A stretch of DNA of 64,000 nt from Stieleria neptunia (GTDB taxonomy: Bacteria > Planctomycetota > Planctomycetia > Pirellulales > Pirellulaceae). The notes under the pieces are model-generated. The model searched no databases and was not told the origin of the DNA. It saw only the letters and a program-made list of their open reading frames with translations. A program made the position numbers and the translations under genes. Positions within the stretch are counted from its first letter, which is position 1. Every line of letters starts with the position of its first letter. Where the stretch lies: assembly GCF_007754155.1 (NCBI RefSeq), contig NZ_CP037423.1, positions 4,216,001 to 4,280,000 on the forward strand, given 5' to 3'. This document shows positions 43,381 to 52,430 of the stretch, piece by piece.

Positions 43381-44601
43381 ATGACTCGACCCAACAACGC
43401 GTCTGACGTTCCCTTCGATGTTGCACCGGACAAAGAGGTGGTGCTGCACACCCGCGTCGTGACGGAAACGGGAGGCGGACCAGAAAAGACAATTCTGATG
43501 TCGGCTCCGTTCCTGTCGCAATCCGAATACGCGTTGGCCGCTGTCTACATGCATGCCCCCAACGACGAGGGGTTTCACGTCATTCGCCGGCGCGCTCGTG
43601 CGTGGAACAGTCCCTTGATTGGTGTTCCCGACAAGGGCGCGAAAGACTTGCGGGTATTATGGCAAATGCTTCGTTTGTGCAGGAAATACAAGGTCAAGGT
43701 GTGGCACGCCCATGACTACAAATCAAATCTGTTCGGGCTTCTTCTGAGGCCATTTCACCGCATGCAGCTTGTCACGACGGTTCATGGTTGGGTCGTGCAC
43801 ACGGAAAAAACACCGCTGTACTACAAAATCGACAAATGGTGTCTGCCCCATTATCAGCATGTGATTTGCGTTTCCGACGACCTTTATCGCGAAGTTTCGG
43901 AATTGGGCGTCCCCCAGGACAGACTGACCTATCTCCCAAACGCGATTGATGAATCCGACTTTTGTCGCAAGCGCATCCCGGCGGACTCACCGATGAGACT
44001 CGACCGAGGAGTACCGGCGAGCCGGATCTTGGTGGGGGCGGTGGGGCGTTTGATGCCGGAAAAGTCGTTCGACCAATTAATCCATGCCGCCGCCAAGCTG
44101 TTGAACGAGGGGATTGACCTCGAGGTCTGGATTGCCGGTGAAGGCTCGTCGCGGCAACCACTGCAGGCACTGATTGATGAATTGCAATTGGGTGAACGCG
44201 TCAAGCTGATTGGGTTTTGCGATGACACCAAGGCATTCTATGAGTCCCTGGATTTATTTGTTCTTGCCAGTCAACGGGAGGGGCTCCCCAATGTCATCTT
44301 AGAAGCGGCTGCGATGAGCGTCCCCATTGTTTCGACGCGCGTCGCGGGTGTGCCCAAAATGCTCACCGACGGGGAGTCTGGCTTACTTTGCGACATCGGC
44401 GATTTGGAAGGTTTAACGTCCGCCATTGGCCGCTTGGCGAGCGACGGCCAAAAAAGGGCGTCGCTCGCCGCGTCGGCTCGAAAACTGATTGAGGAGCAAT
44501 ACAGCTTTCGAAAGCGAATGGAATGCATCCGTGGGATCTATGACCGGTTGCTATCGAAATCGAATTCCGCTGCCGACGATCCCTCGAATCGGCAAACCTG
44601 A
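43381..44601 (+). CDS. Glycosyltransferase family 4
   Basis: 406 residues from ATG 43381 (TTG 43372 would add three). N-terminal half: VVLHTRVVTETGGGPEKTIL, with the glycine-rich acceptor loop, and VWHAHDYKSNLFGLL. C-terminal half: ILVGAVGRLMPEKSFDQLIH, VWIAGEGSSRQPLQAL and the donor-binding REGLPNVILEAAAMSVPIVS. The EGLPNVILEA motif carries the conserved E of GT4. It probably builds the glycan of this PEP-CTERM/VanZ region. Its upstream 240 bp have no other gene and may hold its promoter. Confidence 0.88.
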   Translation: MTRPNNASDVPFDVAPDKEVVLHTRVVTETGGGPEKTILMSAPFLSQSEYALAAVYMHAPNDEGFHVIRRRARAWNSPLIGVPDKGAKDLRVLWQMLRLCRKYKVKVWHAHDYKSNLFGLLLRPFHRMQLVTTVHGWVVHTEKTPLYYKIDKWCLPHYQHVICVSDDLYREVSELGVPQDRLTYLPNAIDESDFCRKRIPADSPMRLDRGVPASRILVGAVGRLMPEKSFDQLIHAAAKLLNEGIDLEVWIAGEGSSRQPLQALIDELQLGERVKLIGFCDDTKAFYESLDLFVLASQREGLPNVILEAAAMSVPIVSTRVAGVPKMLTDGESGLLCDIGDLEGLTSAIGRLASDGQKRASLAASARKLIEEQYSFRKRMECIRGIYDRLLSKSNSAADDPSNRQT

Positions 44602-44824
44602 AATTCGCCCATAACCCTTGCCTACCTTTTCTTGAACACAGCTCGGACGGTTGGCATTCTAAAGCTAGACACCCGCATGCTCTGGCAATATCTAGGCCAA
44701 ACCGGGTGAAACGATACATTTCACCCAGCATTTGGTGTGCATCGGCTGGGGAAATACTGGTTTCAAGCCAATTTTCGAACGAAATTGTTTGACCTTGAGG
44801 AGTAATCGATGCTAAACTGCTCCG

Positions 44825-45163
44825 ATGTTCGCTCGCCAACTGGTCATTATCGCTTTCCTGATTTGCGGAATCCAATCCGCGGCAGCTGGCGTTATGTACG
44901 CTCCGGGCGAGCCGAGTCCAGGCCAGGATGTCGTTGCCGGGATGGCCGCGTCAGTTCCTTTTGATGATCCCTCGGTCAGCGAGCAGGCATCCAGCCCCGT
45001 CGAGTTCGGAATGTCCGGTCAGCCGTTTGGATCGACTGGGCAAGCAGCTGGGCTCGCATCCCAGACAACGTTTGCGATAGAAGTTTCCGTTTCACGCGTG
45101 AGCTTACTGAACGCCACACTTCCAGAAACTCCGTACTTGGATGGACTTTTTTCACCCGCCTAG
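44825..45163 (+). CDS. Small secreted protein, unknown
   Basis: 112 residues with a clear signal peptide (FARQLVIIAFLICGIQSAAA) and a small polar mature part rich in Ser, Gly and Pro. No PEP-CTERM tail is present. No recognised family. A GAGGAG motif lies 22 bases before this ATG but 8 bases before ATG 44809, which opens a different 50-codon frame without a signal peptide; that shorter frame might be translated and coupled. It precedes the PEP-CTERM gene by 63 bp and may share its regulation. Confidence 0.5.
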   Translation: MFARQLVIIAFLICGIQSAAAGVMYAPGEPSPGQDVVAGMAASVPFDDPSVSEQASSPVEFGMSGQPFGSTGQAAGLASQTTFAIEVSVSRVSLLNATLPETPYLDGLFSPA

Positions 45164-45226
45164 GTTGCAATTCGAGTCATTCGATTTGTGGATAAGTGAA
45201 ATTGATCTGTTACAGGAGTTTAGGTT

Positions 45227-46177
45227 ATGATTCTTAGGTTTTTGAGCGTCGCAGCGCTCGTGATTGCATGTTTGCCCGCGCAGGCGGGTTTCCTCGGCAG
45301 TGTCCTGTCTTTCGACGGGACCCCGGATGTTTTGCGAGACGACAGCGTTTCGTTCTTCGCCGACGACGGGGCTTTATTGCCAGACGGCTCAGGTGGGTTT
45401 ATCGCCGGCTCGGAGCACATTTCGGTGGGAGACAGGATTTCAGGTTTGCTGAAGATCGACCAAGTCGGACCTGCCGGTCAAACCGACTTGCCGACCACCG
45501 ACCATCGTATGATTGGACTGTTCTCGTTCGCGGTAACGAAAGAGACTGTTTTAGGTAATGGTGACATTCGTTATGAGCTGGGAGCGATTCCTTCGGCGTC
45601 AGCTGGCTCGATCGACGATATCTTGGGGACTTCGTTCGGTGACGATGCGATGATTGGTGTTTTCACCGGAATCGATTCCACCAACATTCTGACAGGCTCT
45701 TTCGCAGCTGCCGTCGCGGCGCTGACGAGCCCAACCTACTCGTTGGATGCAGTCCTCGGGATCGACCTCGCGAACAACCCGCTCGACTACCTCGAAGCGG
45801 ATTTCACCGGGGATGCGGATGCCAACTCGGATGGGAAAATCACCTTTGCTGAGTTGGCTGGCTTGGGACCAGGCGCTACTGTTGCAACGGAGTCTGGGGG
45901 ATTTTCAGTGCTTTCGCACACCCTGGGAGCCTCGACACACTTTATCCCGGTGCCCAGTGTTCACCAGACGCCCCCTGTTCCTTTTGTCACCACGTTTCAT
46001 GATGTTGCACTGTCCGGAACGTTGACCAACAGCGAGGCATTTGGTGTTAATCCCGATTACACGATTCAGGACACTGCGATTCTGGTTGTGAATGCTGTCC
46101 CCGAACCAAGCTCGGGTCTCGCGTGGATCACATTGCTGGGGCTTGGCGTTTATGGACGCCGTCGTAAGCATGCCTAG
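45227..46177 (+). CDS. PEP-CTERM sorting domain protein
   Basis: 316 residues. N-terminal signal peptide (LRFLSVAALVIACLPAQAGF), an acidic strand-rich middle and a C-terminal sorting signal VPEPSSGLAWITLLGLGVYG followed by the basic cluster RRRKHA. PEP-CTERM proteins are processed by an exosortase and displayed on the surface, usually in exopolysaccharide producers; no exosortase gene is in the window. A calcium-loop-like stretch (DADANSDGKITFAELAG, about residues 205-221) resembles a dockerin/EF-hand. AGGAG lies 10 bases before the ATG, and a strong terminator follows. Confidence 0.9.
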   Translation: MILRFLSVAALVIACLPAQAGFLGSVLSFDGTPDVLRDDSVSFFADDGALLPDGSGGFIAGSEHISVGDRISGLLKIDQVGPAGQTDLPTTDHRMIGLFSFAVTKETVLGNGDIRYELGAIPSASAGSIDDILGTSFGDDAMIGVFTGIDSTNILTGSFAAAVAALTSPTYSLDAVLGIDLANNPLDYLEADFTGDADANSDGKITFAELAGLGPGATVATESGGFSVLSHTLGASTHFIPVPSVHQTPPVPFVTTFHDVALSGTLTNSEAFGVNPDYTIQDTAILVVNAVPEPSSGLAWITLLGLGVYGRRRKHA

Positions 46178-46209
46178 GTTCTAGCTGAGTCGCTAAGTTC
46201 TAAACTGTG

Positions 46210-46241
46210 CCGTCGCGGCGATATGCCGCGGCGGTTTTTTT
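46210..46241 (+). terminator. Rho-independent terminator after PEP-CTERM gene
   Basis: A 10-bp GC-rich stem (CCGTCGCGGC / GCCGCGGCGG, one G-T pair) with a 5-base loop, followed by seven T. It is 32 bp after the PEP-CTERM stop codon. Confidence 0.92.
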
Positions 46242-46320
46242 GCTTAGGAACCTTGGCGAGTTTTAGCACTTTTGGCGATCAGTTGCTTACGACCGCGCCG
46301 CCTTGAGTTCATCGGCTACG

Positions 46321-47244
46321 CTAGCGGTGTGTTGACAAACTGGGGCCAGTAGGCGTCCGGTCAATCTCAGTTTGACGACAGAACCCTAGTCCAAGCCTCG
46401 CGAGTTGATACTCTTTGGTATCGGAGTCCCGGACGGGAGACGATTGCCAGGGTGCCCCCTTTCGTTCGAACAAGGATGACTGCCCTGCAGGAATGCCGAA
46501 CAAAAACTGAGCGTACGGCAAACCGCGTGGCACAAGCGAAATCCATTTGCGCTGCGTCTTCAGCGGGATGGCCGACATCAATTCGGTTGGTGTCCACGCT
46601 GCATACATCGAGTCACGAAACTGATTGAAAAAATCGGCAAGGCCCAAATCCTCGTATTCTTGACCGACAAGTTGAACGTACTTTCGGGTAACATCGTCCG
46701 TCCGCAACCGCACCAAATCCATGAGCACGATGTGGCCATCGGGCTTGGTAACTCGATCCATTTCGGTAAGCGCTTTGGTCAGTGTTTCCGGCGTGGGAAG
46801 GTGATGAGCCGCATCCATCATGGTGCATAGATCAAAGGCCTGGTCGTCAAAGTCGAGCTTTGTCGCGTCGCCCTCCTGAAACTGAACCGCATCCGCTCGT
46901 TGCTCTCTTGCATTTTTCGACGCGGTGTAGACCATCGTCTGCGAGAGGTCGATTCCGATCATCTCGCCAATTTCTAGGTCACGCGCCATGTTCAGAGTGA
47001 GGTGCCCGGGACCACAGGCCACGTCGAGCGCACGGCTGGTTGGGCTTTTCCGTGTGCGATAGATAGCTTCGGTAGCAATCGCATACGAAATCGCGAGCTT
47101 GGTCTCCATCACTTGGTCGTAGTTGGCCACGCTCTCCTCTGCATCGGTTACGACCTGATGGTCCGGCTCCGGTGTGCGTGCGAGAACCTGCGGGCCAAAG
47201 TTTTGCCCCAGGACGATCGGTACGAATTGAAGAACGGATGGCAT
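46321..47244 (-). CDS. Class I SAM-dependent methyltransferase
   Basis: 307 residues. The SAM loop is SRALDVACGPGHLTLNMARD at about residues 70-89; IGEMIGIDLSQTMV is the second strand with its acidic residue, and FDLCTMMDAAHHLPTPETLT is motif III. Layout fits Methyltransf_11/25. The ends of the protein are unusual: 30 N-terminal residues and a C-terminal 80-residue extension. It is the last of three same-strand genes with the ThiF-like and nitroreductase-like genes (62 bp after the former), suggesting a joint pathway for a methylated small molecule. Confidence 0.82.
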   Translation of the reverse strand: MPSVLQFVPIVLGQNFGPQVLARTPEPDHQVVTDAEESVANYDQVMETKLAISYAIATEAIYRTRKSPTSRALDVACGPGHLTLNMARDLEIGEMIGIDLSQTMVYTASKNAREQRADAVQFQEGDATKLDFDDQAFDLCTMMDAAHHLPTPETLTKALTEMDRVTKPDGHIVLMDLVRLRTDDVTRKYVQLVGQEYEDLGLADFFNQFRDSMYAAWTPTELMSAIPLKTQRKWISLVPRGLPYAQFLFGIPAGQSSLFERKGAPWQSSPVRDSDTKEYQLARLGLGFCRQTEIDRTPTGPSLSTHR

Positions 47245-47306
47245 CGTGCGTTGGATTTGGTTTCAAGATGAAAAAAATGACTCGCGACTCAGGGAGTCGG
47301 CAGAAG

Positions 47307-48257
47307 TTAGCCGACAACCCCATGACGCTGGCAAATTGAGGTGAGAAAACGCCGCTTTATACGTTGGATTGGCCCGCGATTCCCCTGTGAAAGTCGTCCC
47401 GATGCAAGCCGCAGTCGAAACGCATCAAACTGCTGATATACCGGTACCGCTGCAATCCTTCCACGACCTGTAACAATCTTCATCGTTTCGGAGGCGGCGA
47501 CTCCGCTAGCAAGTTGGCAAGCGAAACCGGTCGACGGACCCGATCCTGACTCAAGGTCGATTTTCGAAAGGTCGGTATAGGCGCGCTGGGTCGCTTTGGG
47601 GGCCAGGCCGACTGCGAAGGCGATCAGTTTGTCGACTTTTGACATGTTGTCGTGGATGTCAAAGTAGTCGTCGAAGGACATGCCGGCCGGATCGAAGACG
47701 AGCCAGGCGGTGCTGAAGCCGATCGGGCCCGCGGTGATCGCCCAGATACCGCGCTTGCGGGCTTCGTTGAAGAGCATGCGGCGGGCGTCGATCGAAAAGA
47801 AATCGACTCCGTCGACCAGTACGTCGACGCCATCCAGGAACGTGTCGACGTTTTCAGGCGTGACGAACTCGTCTAGCACGTCCAGTCGCAGTTCAGGATT
47901 GATCGCCAGGGCGTTGGCCGCCATGGTGGATGCTTTCGGAGCGTCGACGGTGTTGACGTTGGCGCCGTATTGGCGATTGAAATTGGCGACGCTGAATCGG
48001 TCCGCATCGGCGATTTTGAATCCGCCGACGCCCAATCGCGCAAGCGTGATGAGATGCACGCCGCCGACGCCACCCATTCCGGGGATTGCAACGGTGCAGT
48101 CGCGAAGCTTTTGCTGGGCCTCTTTGGAAATCAGCCCCTCGTTGCGGGCGAAGGCCTCCTCGTAGCTCCACGGGCTCGTGGGCTCAGTGGCAACTGGCAA
48201 CTGCAAGGGAGTCGCATCTTGGGCGGCGATGTAGGGCGGGAAAGTTGGTGTGGGCAT
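47307..48257 (-). CDS. ThiF/MoeB-family adenylyltransferase (E1-like)
   Basis: 316 residues. VAIPGMGGVGGVHLITLARL at about residues 56-75 is the nucleotide-binding glycine motif of ThiF/MoeB/E1 enzymes. It is followed by GGFKIADADRFSVANFNRQY, which holds the conserved D and N-R-Q-Y positions, and VLVDGVDFFSIDARRMLFNE. No CxxC zinc pair is visible. Family members adenylate a C-terminal carboxylate. Its ATG overlaps the stop of the upstream nitroreductase-like gene (TGATG), so the two are coupled. ThiF plus nitroreductase proteins also occur fused (Rv1355c type), supporting a functional pair. Confidence 0.85.
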   Translation of the reverse strand: MPTPTFPPYIAAQDATPLQLPVATEPTSPWSYEEAFARNEGLISKEAQQKLRDCTVAIPGMGGVGGVHLITLARLGVGGFKIADADRFSVANFNRQYGANVNTVDAPKASTMAANALAINPELRLDVLDEFVTPENVDTFLDGVDVLVDGVDFFSIDARRMLFNEARKRGIWAITAGPIGFSTAWLVFDPAGMSFDDYFDIHDNMSKVDKLIAFAVGLAPKATQRAYTDLSKIDLESGSGPSTGFACQLASGVAASETMKIVTGRGRIAAVPVYQQFDAFRLRLASGRLSQGNRGPIQRIKRRFLTSICQRHGVVG

Positions 48258-49474
48258 CAGTTCTGTCCGCTCCCGTTGTTGTTCTTGCTGTCTAGCATCA
48301 CGTCTTTTGCGTCGCGACGCTGCGACCGAATCGGTACGCCCCTCCTGGGGTGCCCGATCCGAAACGCCATTTGAAAGAATCCATCGTCCGGAGGGATCAG
48401 CCCCTCGGACCGCGTTTTGATTTGATCCGCAATCACGCGCAATTCCGCCGGCAGTGAGTCGTTTGCGGTGAAAATCGGTAAGCTGCCCAGCGGGTGAATG
48501 GCTAGTCCGAGTTTCGTGGCCTGCAGCCAGATTCTCTGCATCGCCCGGCCTCCGCAGAGCAGCGAATGCGGTGAGCGGTCTTTGACGTACAAAAACCCGA
48601 TCGCGCCACTGTTTCGAATCAGCGGAATCGAAGGCAGGGAAAGCGCGCGGGCCATGCCGAGTCGATTTAGCATTTGCATGCGGCGCCAGGGCTTGATCGC
48701 GCGGAGAAAGTGTTTAGATCCCGGAGGCAATCCAAGCGTTCTGTAGTCCAGACCGTCTCGCGTCCTGTCTGCTTCTGCAACGCTCAACCGTAGCTGACGG
48801 TGGAGTTCCTCGTGGAAATCCTGGTAGCGGAAACGCAGACTATCGGAGAGGGCGACCAGATTGGCGCAGCGATTGATTAGTGGACGTTCGTTTATCCATT
48901 TGACGCGCAGCTCTGCTGTGTCAGCAAGCACGCTCGAAACCTGATCCAGCTCTTCCGACGTCAAGCACACCGGCGAGAACGGATACCGATTGGTGTGTCG
49001 ATCCCAGATGAAATCGGCCAGGTCTACATTGTCACTTGGCTGATCGTCCACGATTCGAACCGTGGCGACGTGGATCTGACTGGGCGATCCATCGGCGGCA
49101 GCGAAATCTGACGCCCCCTTGAGCGATACTGCCGTACCGTAGCCGGCGCTCGCGATCCACTGGGCGATGTTTTCGACGACTGCTCCGAGCGACAAAAGGT
49201 CGAACATTCCGTCGACGTCCGATGGAAGCCTCCGCGTCAGGTCGCAATAGATCGACAGCCCCGCTTCGGTTGCGCGGAATAGCCAGGGTTGGTTGTTGTC
49301 TGCCGATGGAGCGGCACAGCCGGCTTGAATCGCTTCCCTGTAGACTCGTGTCGCTAGGGTCTGCGCAGCCGAAACTGTTGCCGCAGCGTCCTTGTTGCCT
49401 AGCGCATCCTCGGCTCCTGTCGCAGCGAGGTGGGGCGCCGGCTGGTGTGTTAGCGGGGAATCAATGGGGGGCAT
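48257..49474 (-). CDS. Nitroreductase-like flavoprotein
   Basis: 405 residues. The N-terminal region has GCAAPSADNNQPWLF at about residues 52-66, the classical nitroreductase FMN-site opening. SLGAVVENIAQWIASAGYGT follows, and near the C-terminus LCGGRAMQRIWLQATKLGLA and the SLPIF loop. The length fits the large nitroreductase domain found beside or fused to ThiF domains (Rv1355c/Rv3131-like), not the small NfsA type. Likely role: flavin-dependent redox step on the product of the adjacent E1-like enzyme. First gene of a minus-strand operon. Confidence 0.8.
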   Translation of the reverse strand: MPPIDSPLTHQPAPHLAATGAEDALGNKDAAATVSAAQTLATRVYREAIQAGCAAPSADNNQPWLFRATEAGLSIYCDLTRRLPSDVDGMFDLLSLGAVVENIAQWIASAGYGTAVSLKGASDFAAADGSPSQIHVATVRIVDDQPSDNVDLADFIWDRHTNRYPFSPVCLTSEELDQVSSVLADTAELRVKWINERPLINRCANLVALSDSLRFRYQDFHEELHRQLRLSVAEADRTRDGLDYRTLGLPPGSKHFLRAIKPWRRMQMLNRLGMARALSLPSIPLIRNSGAIGFLYVKDRSPHSLLCGGRAMQRIWLQATKLGLAIHPLGSLPIFTANDSLPAELRVIADQIKTRSEGLIPPDDGFFQMAFRIGHPRRGVPIRSQRRDAKDVMLDSKNNNGSGQN

Positions 49475-49735
49475 GTGTCAGGTGTCCATGGTTCGCAATC
49501 GCGATTGCGGGGAGGGAGCCAGTGGTTGCCTTGAAAAACTAGGTTTGAGAGTGCGATTCCCCACGACTTACGCGTCATCCATTACCGCTGACAACAGGCC
49601 GGTGGTCACCTGTGCGGGTCATGACGATTCGCCTGCCCGAATCGCATCGCAACGCGAGCTCGGGTGAATGTCTCGCGTGACGGTCTCGCAAAATTGCCTC
49701 GTTGTTTAGCTGGAGGAGGATTGGACGGTTGCGGC

Positions 49736-49990
49736 AAAACGATGAAGGCGGGGGCAGAAAGATGGGGGGGATATTGTCAGGGCAAGGTGATGAAGAGAGG
49801 GGAGGCAGAATGATTCGGGTCAGAATGCTGGGTGCAGGAAAATGGCGGGGTGGGCAAGACGATGGGGGCAAGACGATGAAGACAGGGAGGCGGAATGATG
49901 GGCGCGGCCAATTTTCTTGTCACCCATTTTCCTGTCGTCCTCTCATCCACCACTCCCGTTTTTCTGCCCTCCGTTTTTCTGCCAACTCTT
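49736..49990. repeat. Degenerate GCAGAATGATTCGGG-type repeat cluster, left copy
   Basis: Successive units such as GGCAGAATGATTCGGGTCAG, GCAAGACGATGGGGGCAAGA and GGCGGAATGATG, then TTTCTGCC units in complement orientation. A closely similar cluster lies at 53547-53860, and both lead into the 3' end of FeeM-like gene sequence. Related to the 16-bp array at 39860. Confidence 0.8.
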
Positions 49991-50203
49991 CCCGCAACAT
50001 TCAGGATGCAGTCCTGCTTCGTGATCGATCCAGGATCGCTCGGCCCGCGCGAGTTCTTTACCAGGTGTCGCTTGGGCACAGCGAATCGAGTGGTGGAAGT
50101 GGACGTTGTGGGCGCCCATGGCTGGCCGCCGAATCGTGCCGGAAAAGATCGTTCTAGGCACTGATGTCCGACTCATTCCGCTCTCTTCGTCTTCAGCTTG
50201 CAA
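49991..50203 (-). pseudogene. Truncated copy of the FeeM-like acyltransferase gene
   Basis: The frame from 50203 encodes EESGMSRTSVPRTIFSGTIR, then HHSIRCAQATPGKELARAER, matching the first 70 residues of the gene at 53867-54679 (EESGMSRAPETRAIFSGKIR ... HDSIRCVQATSARELARAQR). The body is missing: the sequence jumps straight to the repeat cluster that in the full copy follows the 3' end. This is therefore an internally deleted duplicate. Confidence 0.85.
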
Positions 50204-50529
50204 TGCAACCGACTTTGACGGTTGGTTGTGGTTTAGACGTTTAGGGGGGATGCGTCAAGGTGTGTCGTAAGCCGAATTGCTATATGGACTTACGGTCGGT
50301 GGTTTTGGTTGACAGGTGAGCATGTGCGGTGGTGGAGTAGCCCAATCCGACAACCTGGCGGGATCGTTGCGATGGCGCAATCGGATTGATGGCGGGGGCG
50401 CAAGCTGGAAGCTTACGCTACTTGGGGGCGGATGCACTGGACTGGAAATGTTCAAGTTTGACGGTTAAGCTGTCGATGACAACAGGGAAACCGTTCGCCG
50501 TTTAGCTCCTTCCCCTCATCATCTGTGCG
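50204..50529. promoter_or_regulatory. Conserved upstream region shared by both FeeM-like copies
   Basis: 50160-50400 closely matches 54620-54860 with only scattered differences, including GTGGTTTAGACGTTTAGGGG, GGATGCGTCAAGG and GAGCATGTGCGGTGGTGG. It holds no gene, so conservation may reflect a shared promoter/regulator site or simply recent duplication. In this copy it also lies upstream of the exporter operon and could drive it. 50399-50423 is a copy of the AAGCTGGAAGCTTACGC repeat. Confidence 0.55.
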
Positions 50530-51657
50530 ATGCGTTGGAACCTTGCCTATCGCACTCTTTTCCATGACCGCGGCAAGCTAATTGCCGGCTTGGTCGGGGT
50601 GATCTTTTCCGTCGTGCTGGTGAACATCCAGGGCGGCCTGTTTTTTGGGCTGATCCACAAAGCCAGCATGCTGGTGGACCGCAGCAATGCAGACCTTTGG
50701 ATCGGACATCGGGGAATGCACAACGTCGACTTCGCACATCCGATTCCCGAGCGATGGCGGTATGTGGTCGCTGGGGTTGAAGGGGTTGATGAAGTTCAAC
50801 CGTTGCGGGTTGAGTTCGGCGAAATGTCGCTGCCAGGCGGAGGATTCGAAAACGTGGTCTTGGTCGGGATTCCAGAGACGACCGACTTGGGCCGAGCGTA
50901 TAGCATTGTCGATGGTCCCGAGAACGCGCTCGACTTGCACGATGCGATTATCGTTGACCGGTGTGATAGCGAGAAACTGGTTGGACCCGACATCGGCGAG
51001 CTAAGGGAAGTGAACGGGCGTAGGGTGCGCGTTGCGGGAAAAAGCAACGGGATTCTCAGCTTTCTGGTGACTCCCTACATCTTTACAGACTACGAAAACG
51101 CAATCGAGCTTGCGGGTTCGGATCCATCGGAAACGTCTTACTTGCTCGCAAGTGTCGCGCCCGGCGCGGACCGCGATGCGATTTGTCGGGAAATCAAGCG
51201 GTTGCTCCCCGACGTCGAAGCGATGACGGCCGACGAGTACGCTTCGGTCAGCATCAATTTCTGGATGACCCGCACGGGATTGGGGCTCAGTTTCGGTGCG
51301 GCGACCATGCTGGGACTGCTGGTCGGACTGGTGATGGTCGGGCAGACCTTGTACGCGATGGTGCTGGACCGTATCAGCGAGTACGCCACGCTGCGGGCGA
51401 TCGGGTTGAGCGAACGTGAGCTTCTGTCCATCCTGGCGTTTCAGTCTGCGCTGGTTGCATCGATCGGGATTGCGATAGGGATGGTGATCACGGTCATCTT
51501 AAAAACGCTACTCAGTACACCGCGGGCGACGATCGAAATTCCGTTGATGCTGTACGTCGGGTGTGGCGTGTTGATCTTTGCGATCTGCTTGTTCGCGGCC
51601 GGCTTGCCGTACCTGCGCGTCCGGCGTATCGACCCCCATACGGCACTGCAGTCATGA
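50530..51657 (+). CDS. ABC transporter permease, DevC/FtsX-like
   Basis: 375 residues. One N-terminal helix (GKLIAGLVGVIFSVVLVNIQ), an extracytoplasmic domain of about 220 residues, then three helices (GLSFGAATMLGLLVGLVMVG, LVASIGIAIGMVITVILKTL, MLYVGCGVLIFAICLFAAGL). This is the FtsX/MacB layout and closely resembles DevC permeases, which export lipids through an outer-membrane channel. ATLRAIGLSERELLSILAFQ is the coupling segment before the second helix. First gene of a three-gene coupled operon with ATPase and adaptor. Confidence 0.87.
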   Translation: MRWNLAYRTLFHDRGKLIAGLVGVIFSVVLVNIQGGLFFGLIHKASMLVDRSNADLWIGHRGMHNVDFAHPIPERWRYVVAGVEGVDEVQPLRVEFGEMSLPGGGFENVVLVGIPETTDLGRAYSIVDGPENALDLHDAIIVDRCDSEKLVGPDIGELREVNGRRVRVAGKSNGILSFLVTPYIFTDYENAIELAGSDPSETSYLLASVAPGADRDAICREIKRLLPDVEAMTADEYASVSINFWMTRTGLGLSFGAATMLGLLVGLVMVGQTLYAMVLDRISEYATLRAIGLSERELLSILAFQSALVASIGIAIGMVITVILKTLLSTPRATIEIPLMLYVGCGVLIFAICLFAAGLPYLRVRRIDPHTALQS

Positions 51658-52430
51658 CCACCACGAACACCGGCACGACGGCCTACAGGCCCACCGATGT
51701 GCCTGTCGGTGTTCAATATAGTCAGGGACTTGCGTCCGGACAGAAAACGTCTGCGATGACAAACCACGCGTTGGAAGCCAAAGCGATCGCGAAATCGTAC
51801 GTGATCGGTGGCCAGTCACGCCCGGTGCTCGACGGCATCGACTTCCATGTCGATCCGGGGGAATGCGTCTTTTTGGCCGGACCCTCGGGAAGTGGGAAAA
51901 CGACCTTGCTGTCGATCTTGGGGCTGCTGCTGACATCCGATTCCGGTCAGCTACTCCTCAAGGGTCGCCGCGTTGATGGTTTGACGGAAGGGGAACGCAC
52001 GCTGGTGCGGCGCGAGCGGATCGGATTCGTGTTCCAGCGATTTCAACTGATCAACGGGTTGACCGCCGAAGATAATGTCTCCATCCCGCTAACGATGGAC
52101 GGGATGCCGCTTCGTGAAGCCCGTGATCGCGCCGGCGCATTGCTGTGCCGAATGGGGCTGGAGGATCACCGCAAAGCACTGCCGACGTCGATGAGCCCCG
52201 GCCAATGTCAACGCGTGGCACTGGCCCGTGCCGTGATCAACGAACCGGAATTGATCCTGGCCGACGAACCGACGGCGGCGTTGGATGGGAAATCGGGACA
52301 GGCCGTGATGGAGTTGTTGCACCAGTTGACCAAAGAGTTCGCCAGTTCGACCGTCGTCGTGACGCATGATCCCAGGATCTACCAGTACGCCGATCGAATC
52401 TGCGAAATGGAAAACGGGAAATTCAAATGA
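51654..52430 (+). CDS. ABC transporter ATP-binding protein, DevA/LolD-like
   Basis: 258 residues from ATG 51654 (ATGA overlap with the permease); ATG 51756 would remove 34 unconserved residues and is also plausible. Walker A is AGPSGSGKTTLLSIL, the Q-loop is VFQRFQLINGL, Walker B is LILADEPTAALDG and the H-loop VVTHDPR. The signature is SPGQCQRVALARA instead of LSGGQ, a variant seen in some DevA-like proteins. It energises the DevC-like permease encoded upstream. Its last codons overlap the adaptor gene by ATGA. Confidence 0.92.
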   Translation: MTTTNTGTTAYRPTDVPVGVQYSQGLASGQKTSAMTNHALEAKAIAKSYVIGGQSRPVLDGIDFHVDPGECVFLAGPSGSGKTTLLSILGLLLTSDSGQLLLKGRRVDGLTEGERTLVRRERIGFVFQRFQLINGLTAEDNVSIPLTMDGMPLREARDRAGALLCRMGLEDHRKALPTSMSPGQCQRVALARAVINEPELILADEPTAALDGKSGQAVMELLHQLTKEFASSTVVVTHDPRIYQYADRICEMENGKFK

